Assembly (NCBI GenBank): GCA_022419385.1
Contig: JAJUBI010000002.1
Location: forward strand, 1,922,001-1,986,000
DNA length: 64,000 nucleotides
Origin: Paraconiothyrium sp. Pb-2020
Taxonomy: Eukaryota; Ascomycota; Dothideomycetes; Pleosporales; Didymosphaeriaceae
Reading direction: 5' to 3'
Every line of letters begins with the position of its first letter. Position 1 is the first letter of the stretch. Below the pieces are notes generated by a model. That model saw nothing but the letters and a program-made list of their open reading frames with translations, had not been told where the DNA came from and ran no database searches. This document shows, one piece after another, positions 44,179 through 55,387 of this stretch. The position numbers and the translations under genes were made by a program.

Positions 44179-45959
44179 CACGATTCTCTGGGTAATGGTG
44201 TAGGTAAAGTAATGAGTAGATGGTGTACGCGTTTTACCAAGGAGCTGCAACCTAGTCCTAAGTTCTGACTTGACCGTGCATGCACTTCAACGTTGTTGTA
44301 ATGCCGAATCGAGCGAAGTGAAGTTGAGAGTCGATTAGGTAGAGATCCTGTAAAGTGTTGTTTGCCCGGCACAAGAAAAAATCTTGATCGAGGTGCGGTT
44401 CGTGTTTACTCCACCTAGAGCAATGAAAGACGCGCTGGACTGTATCTTGAAGGTTACCTGTTTATCAAATTTCTAGGCCAGTGCATCACGCGCGGCTCCA
44501 AGCTTTGCAACTTGGCACAAGCCCGTCAATTTCACTGTGAAATATTCAAATATCTGTATCAGTGCCCTTACTTCCCCTTGAAGGCGCTCAAGTTGAGCCT
44601 TGATGTAATTGGTGTTGGAATCAAAGGTCACAGCCGGGACGAGCTAGATCATGTCTTGATATTGTGCTTGACGGATGTTAGTCTGTTGTTTGTTTTGAAC
44701 TTCTTCGACTTCCCAAGAGCACCCACCAACGCACCGTAGCAATAGTGCCGACTTGTGTGCTTCTAAGCGTCCAGCAATTCTTCCCTCAGCCAAGTCGCAA
44801 AGTCCTTCCTGTTCTCGATGCTCGGGTCTCCCGACCAGATATCTTTCGCAGGCCAGACATTGTCCACAACAGCCGTAATCTCCTCAAGAGGTAGAAGCGA
44901 GAATCTAAGTACAGAGTTTATCGCGTCCTTTCTCCACGTCATGTCTCCGATCGGAGCAGCGAGCCCTGTCCCAGGTCTGGGCGGGAGAGATGAATGCCAG
45001 AGATTGAGATGCAACGCCCGAAGATTGGGGAAAGTGTTTTCGAACATTGCTCGGAATCGTTGTTCTCTAAATGTAACCTTGTTGGGGATATATACCAAGT
45101 CCATCCAGGCTACGCCGAGCAAACGAGATTCGAAAATTGCAGATATCAGTAAGATCACGGTAGACCATATGAGATGTCCTCGAGTCTATGCTACCGTCAA
45201 GCTCGCTTGCTTAGGAGACATGTACAAAGAGAGATCGCAATATAGCAAAACCAGCGATGCACGATGTAGTAAGCCGAGTCAAATGCATAGCATTCCGCCT
45301 GGACTACGCTAACTCCTGATAGGATGCAGAATTGCACTCAGATCTATAAATAGGATTTGCATTCATGATTGAGAACTCCGATGCGATCGAAACATGGAGT
45401 GCCTGGTCGGTGGACAATAAGAAGATGGTTAACCTCTGCGTATCAAAGACGGTGTCTTGTGGTCAGGACTATTATTAGGGGACTGCGTGTACATACGTAG
45501 CTTCTGATTGCTCACGCCCTTTACTCACGAAAACAGCACCAAAGACATTCGGACATGGCGTGTTTGATGATGAAGTCCAATTCCATCATAGCACTGCTGA
45601 TTTAGAATACACTGCGAGAAGAAGAGTATAGTAAAAGAACCGACGATGTCCACCCCACAAACGCAAGAGACCGGAAATATCAAGGGTATACACCATCATT
45701 ATGCCGAGCCAAGACGCGCTGTCCGGACTACTGACCCACATCGAACGCCTGATCCTTCTTCCCACGCCGCGTAAACAGAAGGACGATAAGAAACTTGTGC
45801 GTAAAGCAGTTGCGCGTTTATTGCGCTGATTTTGAAAAAGACACAGCGAAGGAAAGATGTGTGTTCGTGCTCCGACAGAAGGAAACGTGTAAAATGTGTC
45901 AAAAGCGACCGCATCAAACAGAGCATCGAGTATAAAGTGGCGGTTGTTCTCCATCGTGC
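44179..45959. other. intergenic with one possible gene fragment
   Basis: About 1.8 kb. Apart from the fragment at 44763-45155 (separate entry), I see no coding signal. The frame at 45586-45999 (minus) shows no family resemblance. Confidence 0.4.
44763..45155 (-). pseudogene. possible C-terminal fragment of an uncharacterised gene
   Basis: The open frame of about 130 codons lacks an ATG at its 5' end. It reads like protein: MFENTFPNLRALHLNLWHSS, INSVLRFSLLPLEEITAVVD, NRKDFATWLREELLDA. This style recalls the leucine-rich C-terminal parts of fungal F-box-like proteins. I could not find upstream exons or an F-box. It may be a decayed remnant or the last exon of a small gene. Confidence 0.3.
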
Positions 45960-46970
45960 TCATATCCCGCTCATGTGTACTTCTCGTCCAGCGCCCCACG
46001 GCTGTAGGAATTCAGCCTCGTCGAAGTCGCTGGGGCTTCCGACAACCACTCTATCTTCAGTCTGATCGACTTTCTCGAGATCCATATCCATATCTATCTC
46101 CTTGACGACCATGCCATCGACGTCCATTGCTCTTAATCCCGATCTCCTTGTCTTAGGCTGCGCGAACGACCGCATTGGTGCTTGCGGGAAACCGTTAGGA
46201 GGCGTTGCTGACAACGGTGAGATAGGCACCTCGTCCTCCGAGACCTTCATAGGTATTTTGAACAGGAAATTTGCGCTTAGTCGAGCGGGCGCCTCTTCTT
46301 CATCCTGCCAGGAGCGCTTGTGTAGATTGGCAGAGTTGGGTGCCTGCAGTGAGGCATCCGAGATACATGAGGAGGTCGAAGACTGGGAGCTAAACGGTTG
46401 CGAGAATGCTTCGGCGGGTAAAGGAAAGATATTCAGCGCCCGCTCTCCCGAAGCATCGGCTCCGCCATAAAGGTGCACATTGGTGACAGGCTGTTCGGCA
46501 TATCCACCGATCTTTTGCAGGCCGCAGAAGGGCAGCAGCTCGCGCTGATGCTGGACGTGCGCAGGTACGGGTTCGCAAGGCGGCTTGACGCTGTATTCCT
46601 TGATGGTGGTCACAGTGGTGGTCGAGGCGCCGTTCGGGGACATGGTAAGGGTGGTCTGGATGGAGGGCAGAGGCATAGTCTTATGGGTCTTGTAGCCCTC
46701 AGGCACACTTTTCCGTACGCGCATTCCTACGCTCAGCAGATCAGACTGTACGCTCCCTGGGAGCTGCTGGTGGTATTGTTGATGTTGGTGTTGATGCTTT
46801 GCTCCACTAGCGCTGATGCGCTTTCGGGTGTTCGGGGCAGGCCCCCGCTCGCTGTCGCTATCTAAAGAGTCCCCGAGTTCGTAGGACGTGAAGAAGCTGG
46901 TAATGGGCGGTTGGTACGGCCGCTTGCTCCTGTGCTGGGTGGAGGCGTAGGCGTCGCTGCCGGGTGGCAT
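45960..46970 (-). CDS. Spd1-like ribonucleotide reductase inhibitor
   Basis: A 336-aa single-exon protein starting at the ATG at 46970; the frame extends upstream without an ATG. The N-terminus has SKRPYQPPITSFF (residues about 14-26), the motif of the RNR-inhibitor/Dif1/Spd1 family that restrains ribonucleotide reductase outside S phase. A second conserved stretch, LLSVGMRVRKSVPEGYKTHK, follows near residue 80. Later segments include ELLPFCGLQKIGGYAEQP and the short acidic C-terminal GSPSDFDEAEFLQPWGAGRE. The protein is mostly disordered and rich in Ser/Pro. In yeasts such proteins are destroyed in S phase or after DNA damage; no degron was identified here. A His/Gln run (KHQHQHQQYHQQ) lies near residue 57. 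Confidence 0.8.
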   Translation of the reverse strand: MPPGSDAYASTQHRSKRPYQPPITSFFTSYELGDSLDSDSERGPAPNTRKRISASGAKHQHQHQQYHQQLPGSVQSDLLSVGMRVRKSVPEGYKTHKTMPLPSIQTTLTMSPNGASTTTVTTIKEYSVKPPCEPVPAHVQHQRELLPFCGLQKIGGYAEQPVTNVHLYGGADASGERALNIFPLPAEAFSQPFSSQSSTSSCISDASLQAPNSANLHKRSWQDEEEAPARLSANFLFKIPMKVSEDEVPISPLSATPPNGFPQAPMRSFAQPKTRRSGLRAMDVDGMVVKEIDMDMDLEKVDQTEDRVVVGSPSDFDEAEFLQPWGAGREVHMSGI

Positions 46971-48000
46971 TATCGTGAGGGGGTAGGTGGGAGATGAGAC
47001 GATATCGAGCGTTTGAGGGGCTCGCGAACTGTGCGCTGGTTGGTGCGCGCAGGACAACCCTGGCCTCGAACTTCGGGAGCTGAAAGGGGAATCGCCTGGG
47101 CACAGGGCGGAGGGATTTGTCGGGGTTGTGCGCTGTGGCCGTAATCAATAAGATGGAGACGGTATGCGGCGGTGGTGGGCGGGTAGAAGACGACAAGGGC
47201 GAGATGGATGTCGAGCGACAGAAAGTTCTCGGCCCAGATGTCATGAAAGTGAGCGACGGCGTTGGGGGTCCGTAAGAGGGGAAGAGACGCGCCGTGCAGC
47301 GTTGATCTGTCGCGTCGTCTCCGGGGTTGGTGATGGGCCGGCCAGACGCGTCTGAACGGCGTGCTTGTGCTTGCTTAGGCGAGCAGATCCGGTCATCAAC
47401 GTGAATCAGTGTCCGGTTTGAAAACCCACAGTGGGCAGCCTTATGATGAAGTTGACGTCGGCTTTACGAGATGCAACTGTTGGCGGGTTCAGGTTGCTCG
47501 GCATTGGGTCGTGCGCGTTCTTTCATGAAACTATAGAGGCTCTCTGATAGCCGCAGCAAGACGTCATGCACCGGTCTTCCTTTCACAGAATCTTGGTTAA
47601 CTTGAATCGCGATTCGGTCGCTGTAATCCTAAGAATTGCAGTGTTTTTTACCGGTCGCACTAGCATGCACACCTCCAAGTCCGATGTTGCAAAGCCTAAT
47701 CGGTTGTGGATGGAGAGCGACAACAAGGAAGCCCGACGATGAACCAAGAGGGTCCATGGTCATGTCGTTGGATTAACATACACAAAGACTAATAAGTGTT
47801 CAAGACTTGCTCCTGCAATGCGGTCGTCTGACTTCCGTTGCGCCCCTCACCCAGCCATACCAATGCATACGCATTTTCATTATCTTCTCTCGTGTCATCA
47901 ACGGCGATGAGAGCGACCTCATTACCTACCATGGGTGGATTGCACCTTTCTTCATGCAGTCGCTTTCACCGCGCCTGCATCAACCCTGGTACACCAACCC
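46971..48000. other. intergenic, RNR inhibitor upstream region
   Basis: About 1 kb between two minus-strand genes. The part next to 46970 is GC-rich and open in several frames. No gene is recognised. Confidence 0.4.
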
Positions 48001-48735
48001 TCACGACTGCTGCATCTCCAACTCCTTTCGTTCCTGCCTCTCACTCCACTTGTCCGCCATCCATCCTACGACGCTCAGTCCCATGCTTGCGCACAACAAT
48101 ACGAAGACGACCAACGTCCCGTAAAGCGCAAACTTGCTCTGATGGCACAGCGACGTGAAGTTGCCGTTACCCATGTTGCTTGCGAGTGCCATGTCCTGCT
48201 GCATGGGTGCGCTGTTTTTGTATTTGCACGTCCATGTTTGGATGGTGTCGAGTTCAGACTTGGCATTCAAGATGTGCACGTAGATGACAGTGACGACAGT
48301 AAGGAGGGAGGAGGGGCCTGCAGACCCGAGGGCGAGGAGCGCACGAAGAGTGTGCTTGTTGGCAAGATTGACCTATCGTCATGTCAATGCTGATATCTTG
48401 CAGCATATGTCGGGACGCCCACCTGGGGAATGAGTGACATAGCGAGGAAGACACCAGATAGAGCCAGAGTCACCGTCGCGGACGCGATCAGCGCATTTGT
48501 GCCGTGCACATCGAAATGCTGTGGCCAGAGTGGAAGCCACCATGGGTTAGACGTCTGAAGCAGATCAGGTTAGTGATCATTCCCACCGTTACTCAAACAT
48601 GAGATTGCTTACCTGCTGCTTATTGAAGACATCCAGAGTATGCGCAGCAGTTCCCAGAATCGCAACGCTGAATGCGACTGCAAGGCCAGTGATGACCGTC
48701 TGAGCGAGGTGAAGCGGCGCGGGGTTGATCTTCAT
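48001..48735 (-). CDS. four-span integral membrane protein (MARVEL-like topology)
   Basis: Exons 48613-48735, 48423-48554 and 48001-48372 give 208 aa; introns are 48555-48612 and 48373-48422, all in phase 0. Four hydrophobic spans are visible: about 12-35 (AQTVITGLAVAFSVAILGTA), 60-82 (NALIASATVTLALSGVFLAM), 93-115 (LLALGSAGPSSLLTVVTVIY) and 160-183 (ALYGTLVVFVLLCASMGLSV). Between spans 3 and 4 lies a luminal-type loop with cysteines (IQTWTCKYKN, FTSLCHQSKF). The C-terminal tail is charged (DKWSERQERKELEMQQS). The topology resembles MARVEL-type fungal membrane proteins, but I see no family-specific motif. Function unknown. Confidence 0.8.
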
Positions 48736-50139
48736 CTTGTCTTTGTATCTTCTCCTTTTAAGTGCCCAATTCTTGCTTCGTAATGTGACTGACGAGTCGA
48801 AATACTGTAGTAAATAAAAAGAATAAACTGATAAGTCGGGCACACAACCAGGTACACCCGAACCTAAGGAACGACTTTTAAAGAACAACGAAACAGAGAA
48901 ACACAACGTCTGCGATAAACGTTGTTATAACTCGAGGTAGCTTGCTTGCCTGAGTAGAAAGGAGTCTCACGATGAGGGATGTCCCAGCTTTTAAAACAGA
49001 TCCATAGCCGTCGCCGTTTCAAGCGTCTGGCGCCCCGCCAGCCCTCCCCCTACCACAATCCTAGGCACGTTTACCCGCACTACCCAAAAATAAGCAGCTG
49101 TCGCTAGGGCGCGTCGATATACTGTCATCTACGTTAATAGTTTAGGCCTGTGATAGCAGGGGCGCGATGACGCTGCAGGCTGCGCGCGTAGCCTGCACCT
49201 CGATGTCGAAAATAGAGCCCTACTTTACCTACTACACTCCCCCTCTTGACCGTTCTCTGCAGTGCGATCTCCACTTCTCCACATCTTCAACTCTTGAAAG
49301 AGAGGTCATTGGCCTCACACACGGCCAATCCCATCTGGTAAGCACCGTGGCTTGCCATTCTGTTCAGTCCGGCGCGTGGCATGGAATGTTTGGTACAGTG
49401 GAGGTGCAGCGCGGCGAATGAGACGCTGCAGCAGACCCTATGCGGGTGCCCAGACTTTTGAAACGGGGTTTGCATGTCGATGGGCGCTTCGAGGGGTGCA
49501 GTGCAGAAGATGATTCGAGGGAGGTTTGGCGCTTAGATGATTGCGGGTGGTGATTGGCCGGGCTGGGAACGATGGCGACGACTCGGGAACACGGGATCAC
49601 AACGTTTGTACGCGCTGCGATAGGTATTGTCGGTTCTAGCAATGCTGCGGAGGGTCTAGGTGGTAGACTTCACGGTTTTGACAGTGGTGAGTTTGCGGGA
49701 CGTTTCACTGGTTCGAAATTGCCAGATGTCTCGTCACCGCCTCCGTTCACGCCTGAACAGACTGCAAATAGATGTCCACTCAATCTGCCATCTGATGGTT
49801 GACATGCTTCTCACTTTGAGCTTCTCTTGGACGGCACCACCGCGAGCGGCACCTGCTAGATAATCTTACCCAGGTTCAAAAGTGCAGCAAGTGATCGTCA
49901 TTAACATTGCCTGACACTGGTAGAAGATTTGCGCTCATGTCAGCCATCGTAGTTTGGTACCGTATCTATCTCTGTCCCGGAATCTCTCGAACCCAGAGTT
50001 CAGCTATCGCCGACGCTATTCCAAGTGCTCGATTGTTGGGACATGTTTTAGCACATGTGCACGAGGTGTTTGTCCTATTTAGAGGACTTGAAACCCAGAC
50101 TTGGTTTGCATTACCAGATGCCTTCATCTGCTCACTCCG
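48736..50139. other. intergenic, no gene seen
   Basis: About 1.4 kb. Overlapping short frames at 49.2-49.9 kb have no family resemblance. It holds the promoter of the membrane-protein gene and the 3' end of the LysM gene. Confidence 0.4.
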
Positions 50140-51016
50140 TCAAGATATCTGACCAGTCAGTCCTCCTCCGCTGCCGCCGAAGCCCCATTTCCGTCTGCCG
50201 GACCCTTGGGAAGCCTTGGCTTTCCCTTTCCTCACAACCTCCAACGGATGCTCCCTTTCCCACCGCTCGTCGGCCTTGAAGGCTGTTATAGCTTCCTCAA
50301 GGTTGTATTCTGCTTGTTGCAAATATAGTAAGGCGACATCATATCTATAACAAGGAGCAATGCTCCTTCTGATTAGTCTGACCCTTTCGACAAGAATGAA
50401 ACCATGGACATGCTTACTCGGCAACCTTGCATCCTACCATGAACTTTCTCACCTTACCCTTCCTTATCTCCTCTTCTTCCCCTTCGAGAGGTCTCGGACT
50501 CAAACTCACGCCACCTTTGTAGTACTCGCCAGGTACCAAAACCGTTCTCCGCGCCGCTAGAAGATGGTCGGCAAACAACCCGTTCGTGCGTCGCAGTGCA
50601 TCCGCAGGCACACCATATCGTAACGACAGGGAGGATATCGTGTCGTTGTCCGCATCAACGAAGTGTAGCACATCGGGCGCGCTTTCTGCCAGCGCCGCCT
50701 TTGACTTCTCCGCCGGCGGTTGCAGGGTATTGTACGTACAATATGGTGGGGGCTCATCTTCTACTGACTCTCCCGCTGGTGGCGAATATGCTGGGGGATC
50801 TCGTAGGCCTTGCAGAAGTGGTGAAGGTACTATGGAAACTTGACAAAAAGGACAATATGTTGAGAATCGAGGGTTATCCGTTATACATCGGGCGCATACG
50901 GCTCGACCGCAGCATTCTAGGCGGCGCTCGTAATGTGTAGGTTTCTCGGTCTTTTCGTCGTACGTGGGCGGTATCGAAGAAAGCAACGCAGCGCAAGTAC
51001 AGCAGGCTTCTGACAT
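50140..51016 (-). CDS. intracellular LysM protein with N-terminal Cys-rich finger
   Basis: Exons 50418-51016 and 50140-50344 give 267 aa; the intron is 50345-50417. The N-terminus is a cysteine-rich, zinc-finger-like segment: MSEACCTCAALL, then LECCGRAVCARCITDNPRF and YCPFCQ. A Pro-rich linker follows (DPPAYSPPAGESVEDEPPPY). A LysM domain lies at about 135-180: VLHFVDADNDTISSLSLRYG, VPADALRRTNGLF, RRTVLVPGEYY. The second exon adds YDVALLYLQQAEYNLEEAIT, which resembles a UBA/CUE helix pair, and a basic Gly-rich end. There is no signal peptide, so the LysM is probably cytosolic and not a secreted chitin-binding effector. The start at 51016 is the first ATG; the frame upstream is open without one. 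Confidence 0.85.
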
Positions 51017-51656
51017 GACAATGCTTTGCTCGTGAATAGTAATTAGAAGATGCGAGGGAAGGTGGATCACTAAGATGGCGGAGGGGCAAATGTAGGTGCC
51101 GGAGATAACTCTGATACGTCATGATAAGTCCATTAGCGCAAACGCGGGCTCACGTGCTCGGAATGGGACCTCGGGAGATGAAAGCAATTTACGTTCATGT
51201 ATGCAATGCCATTGCGTATCTGTCAGCGCGGCTAGTGTAGCAAGCGCAAGTTGTGGAAAGAAATGCTACAGAGAGTTGGCGTGCAACAGATGGAGAAGCG
51301 ACGCGGCGCGCACGAGCCAACTCGGCCCGTTCGTTTGGCCGAGACTCCCACACCAGTCGAAAATCTGCAACTTCGAACTTTCGCTTCGCCATCGCTATCG
51401 CCAACATCAACATCACCACCACCACGACCCTCGAGGTATGTCCACCGTCCATCGAGTGCCCTTCAGATAGCCAGGAGATGCAATCGCATCGTGCCTATGC
51501 GCGAGCGCGCCACTGCTTTCCTCTGCGACAGAGCTGAAGACCCCTCATGTTGTAGACTGTGGGCACTCTTTTAGCTTGGGCGTCTGAAGGCTGACTTGTC
51601 ATTATACAGATACCTTGATCGCCCTCAGCCATTGAGAATCTCCGCATACCGCCACC
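51017..51656. other. divergent promoter region, LysM gene / uS8
   Basis: About 640 bp. Short plus-strand frames overlap here but are not convincing. A CA/CAC-rich stretch lies near 51.40-51.44 kb. The uS8 leader probably starts in its right half. Confidence 0.4.
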
Positions 51657-52288
51657 ATGGTCAAGACCTCCGTCCTCAACGATGCGCTCAACGCCATCAA
51701 CAACGCCGAGAAGTCTGGCAAGCGCCAGGTTCTCATCCGCCCGTCGTCCAAGGTCATGTGAGTTCCAACCCATACTCTCGCATATTTCACCTGCTGATGT
51801 CTTGAAAGCATCAAATTCTTGACTGTTATGCAGAAGCATGGTACGTACGCCCTGGCTTTCTTTGAATCTCTATCCTGCGCGTTGATAACTAGGCATTGGT
51901 TTTGCTCGCTCCATCGACCATTTGCCCTTTAAGTGCGCGCTATATCAAAATGCGAAGAACTTACACGTCTTCGGACTCATGCATGATGTTTGATGTTTAT
52001 TTCTTCGCAACATACTGACACTCTATAGGCTACATTGGCGAGTTCGAAGAGGTTGACGACCACCGCAACGGTAAGATCGTCATCCAGCTCAACGGCCGCA
52101 TCAACAAGACCGGTGTCATCTCTCCCCGCTACAACGTCCAACTCCGTGACCTCGAGAAGTGGGTCGTCAAGCTGCTTCCTTCGCGTCAATTCGGCTACAT
52201 CGTCCTCACCACCTCCGCTGGTATCATGGACCATGAGGAGGCCAGAAGGAAGCACGTCGCAGGCAAGATTCTTGGCTTCTTCTACTAG
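51657..52288 (+). CDS. 40S ribosomal protein uS8 (S15a/Rps22)
   Basis: A small-subunit ribosomal protein that binds 18S rRNA. Exons 51657-51757, 51809-51840 and 52029-52288 give 130 aa, the exact length of eukaryotic uS8. Introns are 51758-51808 and 51841-52028. The sequence begins [20 protein letters not shown], continues [20 protein letters not shown] across both introns, and ends [18 protein letters not shown]. The middle exon is only 32 nt. The ATG sits in a strong context (gccaccATGG). It is convergent with the carnosine methyltransferase gene, 230 bp away. Confidence 0.97.
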
Positions 52289-52518
52289 ACATGTACATCG
52301 CGTGTGGGGAGACATACCCTGGGTAGAATCTCATGCTACGTACCAAAGGTCGAGCATCTCTGTCAGGACAACGGATATCAAAAGTTTCAAAATGATAGCA
52401 TGACCATTCCACCCGGTGTTTCGTGCATGTGCATTAGTGTGATACATGAACGACCATCTGCATGCTTGAAGAACACGCGTTGTTTTCTACGACACTGCCC
52501 TAACAATGTCGTAATTCA

Positions 52519-53864
52519 CTATCTGCGCGCCACCCAGAAGGAAGCCCGATATGTGCTCTGAAGCATACTCCTCGGGTTGGTAATGTATCCAGTCTCGACA
52601 GCGCCTGGCTCATGCTTCTCAATGTTGAACCCAAAATGATGCACCAAGGCGATAACCTCATCGTCCGTAACCTCGACGGACCCTGGGTCGGCAATGCCTA
52701 CGTTCTCACTCTTGCCCGCTTTCTGCCTGTCATCTGCGTCCTCTTCCTGCGGGTCTTGCATCCGCGAGGCGTGATGCCAGAGCAGCGGACCGAGATTGAT
52801 CCAGATGCCGCCAGGCTTGAGACAGTTCTGCACCGCCTCAATATATCGTATAACATTAGGCGCAGTATCGATGAAGAACACTGTCGCAACAACGTCGAAT
52901 GCATGCTTGTACTCCGACTTGCTGTACAGCACAATGAAGTCACCCGTCGACATGCTCATATTGCCAATTTCACCTTCCGACAGCTCGGACGCCGGATGCA
53001 CGTCTGGGATATTGTAGGTACGGAACTGGTCTGTGCGACTTAGGTGATTCGAGCAATTCAGCGCAAAAGGGGCAATCTTGAACTGTCCTGGATTAGACAT
53101 GTGGTTGAGAGCTAGTGAGGAGGCCATTATCTCGTGATAGGAGATTTCGTTGCCTTCGACGCTGTAGCCGGCTTTGCAGATGTCGAAGACTAGTCGGCCT
53201 AGTCCAGCGCCCGGGACGAGGACATTCATGTCCTTTTTTTGCAGCTCTGTATCGTTGGCTCTTCGCGAGGAATACTCCGAGACAAGTGTGGAAAGAATAG
53301 GAGCGAAACACTTCCCTCGTTCTGCGCTTCCTTCTGCGCTCCACTCTCGGTAAAACTGATTCACGCAGCTCCGCGCCTTTTCCGAATCGTTTGCAGTGCC
53401 CTTCGCACCCAGATGATCCATGACTGCACTGAAAACCTGGAAAGGGTCGCGTGCGTACCTGTCGGGCACGATGCTGGCAACTTGCTCGCTGTCTAGGCTA
53501 GGTGCGATAAAGGCTTGGAATCCTGCGCAGAAGATGGCTTCTGCAAGTTCAGCATTTGAGTCGATCAAGTCATCGAGGTGGGAGAGAGAATCAAGTACAG
53601 AGAAAGGAGGCTGGCTGAGGAGCGTCCAATGTGCAGAAGGCAGGGAGTAGAAGGCCCGGCGTCGAAGGTGTGTGGTGTTGTAGTGAGCGAGGCGGCGGTA
53701 GGAGCTAATGAGGGTTCAACAAGACATATTCGGTATGAATGATGGATCACGAAGGGAACATAGATACATACGTACCGGAAGGAGTCTAGTACCGAAAGGA
53801 GATGTGTACGTTCTTCTGGGTCAGCCAGAGGATTGAACTCGCCTGTCCATTCTTCCTCGTCCAT
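52519..53864 (-). CDS. carnosine N-methyltransferase family (N2227/CARNMT1)
   Basis: This SAM-dependent family methylates the histidine ring of carnosine-type dipeptides and, in some members, protein histidines. Exons 53776-53864 and 52519-53704 give 424 aa; the intron is 53705-53775. The N-terminus (MDEEEWTGEFNPLADPEERT) and SFRSYRRLAHYNTTHLRRRA fit the family. The SAM site is NVLVPGAGLGRLVFDICKAG near residue 185, then YSVEGNEISYHEIMAS. Later come FDVVATVFFIDTAPNVIRYI, WINLGPLLWHH and the C-terminal GYITNPRSMLQSTYRASFWV. All are characteristic of CARNMT1-like enzymes. Its substrate in a fungus is unknown; yeast Yer175-type methyltransferases are different. No targeting signal is seen. It shares a 334-bp divergent spacer with the Pba4 gene. 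Confidence 0.93.
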
Positions 53865-54198
53865 CTTGAATTATGATGTTTCCTTTTGCTTGACTTCAAA
53901 TTCTTGTGTTTATTTTTTTCTGCTTCATTCGATACCCTGTTGATCGATGTAAGGAATGCTTGTCCGATTGTGTCTTAGTTAGTTCTTTTCATGGATCGTT
54001 GAGTCGTAGCCAGACATCGCATGAAACATCAGCAATAGGTAGGCCCAGATGAGGTTATTGTGCGGAAATCGTGGACGCACTGTGATGTTGAGAACCGATT
54101 CGCCAAGATGGTTAACCCCGCTAAGTCCACCCCGCTGTCTCCAAGCATTTGGCAGCTCTCCTGCACCGTTACCACAACTGGTACATCAATTACTCGAG
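53865..54198. other. short bidirectional promoter, CARNMT / Pba4
   Basis: 334 bp between two divergent start codons. It has no open frame of note. Both genes must share this control region. Confidence 0.5.
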
Positions 54199-54722
54199 AT
54201 GGCCGCCACTCTCGCGAAAGGAACGGGGACACTGGGACTGGCAAACGGCGATGCTTCTACCTCCCACATATCGGTCTCATTCCCCTTACCACGCGCCCCG
54301 CAAACAGCCATCCATCTCCAACTCCACGACAACGGTACAAATATCCTGCTCTTCCTCGCCACTTGCACGCCAGAATCATCGAATGCCGCGTCTTTGGGTA
54401 GCTTCGTCTACGCGATGCCCAATGTGAGCTTTTTCACCTGACTGTCTGATACGCAGACAAGCTAACCCGCATCGTGCAGAGAACCAATCCCTCCGAGTCG
54501 CTGAGCACACCGCTATTTACGCCTCCGAGTACACTTGATTTTACTACAAGAATGGCAAAGGTATTGGCGAGGAAGTTGAAGAAGCCGGTGTATGTGGGGA
54601 ATTCGATGAGCTTTGCCAGTGCGGGGATGGGTGGGACAATCGAGGAGGAGATTGAGGGCTTCAGAAGGGTGATTGAGGTGGTTATGCAATTAGTGGATAG
54701 AGACAAAGATGCACCATGGTGA
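54199..54722 (+). CDS. proteasome assembly chaperone 4 (Pba4/Poc4-like)
   Basis: PAC4/Pba4, with a PAC3-type partner, guides early assembly of the 20S proteasome alpha ring. Exons 54199-54423 and 54480-54722 give 155 aa; the intron is 54424-54479, phase 0. The first exon has HISVSFPLPRAPQTAIHLQL and NILLFLATCTPESSNAASLG. The second has DFTTRMAKVLARKLKKPVYV, then VGNSMSFASAGMGGTIEEEI. That layout, with the beta strands followed by a helix and a VYVGNS..FAS segment, matches the fungal PAC4 family. It has no membrane or signal segment. It is convergent with the Con-6 gene. Confidence 0.85.
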
Positions 54723-55086
54723 AGATCTCGACTAAGGATACCTCAGAAAGACGCGGGACGGAAAGTCAGCTACAAGCGGTCAGGGAGGCTGTTATCATGG
54801 CCATGATGCGCACGGCAGGTTTGAGTCGGACATTTGATACACGGGGGGAGTTTATTGAACACTTAACACTCTTTGGCCACGCAGGTTAAATGTTTCGTTC
54901 AGCTCTTACATCAGACGGCGGGATCTGAAACAAAAAGCTTCGAGGGGAGTGGAAACACCGATAGTCAAACAACTATCTTTTACAGCAACACCACCATTCG
55001 CATGTGGAAGAGGGTCGCAAACGCCGGAGTCGTATTGCATTTTTATGAAGAGTCGACTCTTTGCCATGTATCTGAGCACAAGGCTT
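54723..55086. other. convergent intergenic spacer
   Basis: Holds the 3' ends of the Pba4 and Con-6 genes. Nothing else is recognised. Confidence 0.4.
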
Positions 55087-55387
55087 TTACATATTGTTCA
55101 AGCGTTCCTTGGCACCCTCCTTCGCCTCATTCGAGACCTTGGGGTTGTTGATGGTTGCCTTCAACCCTCCTGCGACGTTGTTGGGGTTTTTGCCCTCGCT
55201 AGACTCGATGTTTCCACCATTGTGCTCATTATCGAGAACCTCACGGGAGTGCTGCTTGGACTCTTCAGACGTGTCTAAAACCTTGTCAGCACGACACCTG
55301 ATCATAGTAGGGGAATCATCCTGAGGAAGACTCACTGGGGTTGTTAAGGTTAGCCTTGTGGCCGCCGACGACGTTTCCTGCGTTCAT
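55087..55387 (-). CDS. con-6: conidiation-specific protein Con-6
   Basis: Small hydrophilic proteins of this family accumulate during conidiation in filamentous ascomycetes and persist in dry spores. Exons 55336-55387 and 55087-55274 give 79 aa; the intron is 55275-55335. Two copies of the Con-6 unit are visible. The first is NVVGGHKANLNNPNTSEESK followed by SREVLD. The second is NNVAGGLKATINNPKVSNEA followed by KERLNN. The splice restores NNPNTSEES within the first unit. It is very Asn/Gly/Lys-rich and has no signal peptide. Development-dependent expression is known for the family and inferred here. Confidence 0.93.
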
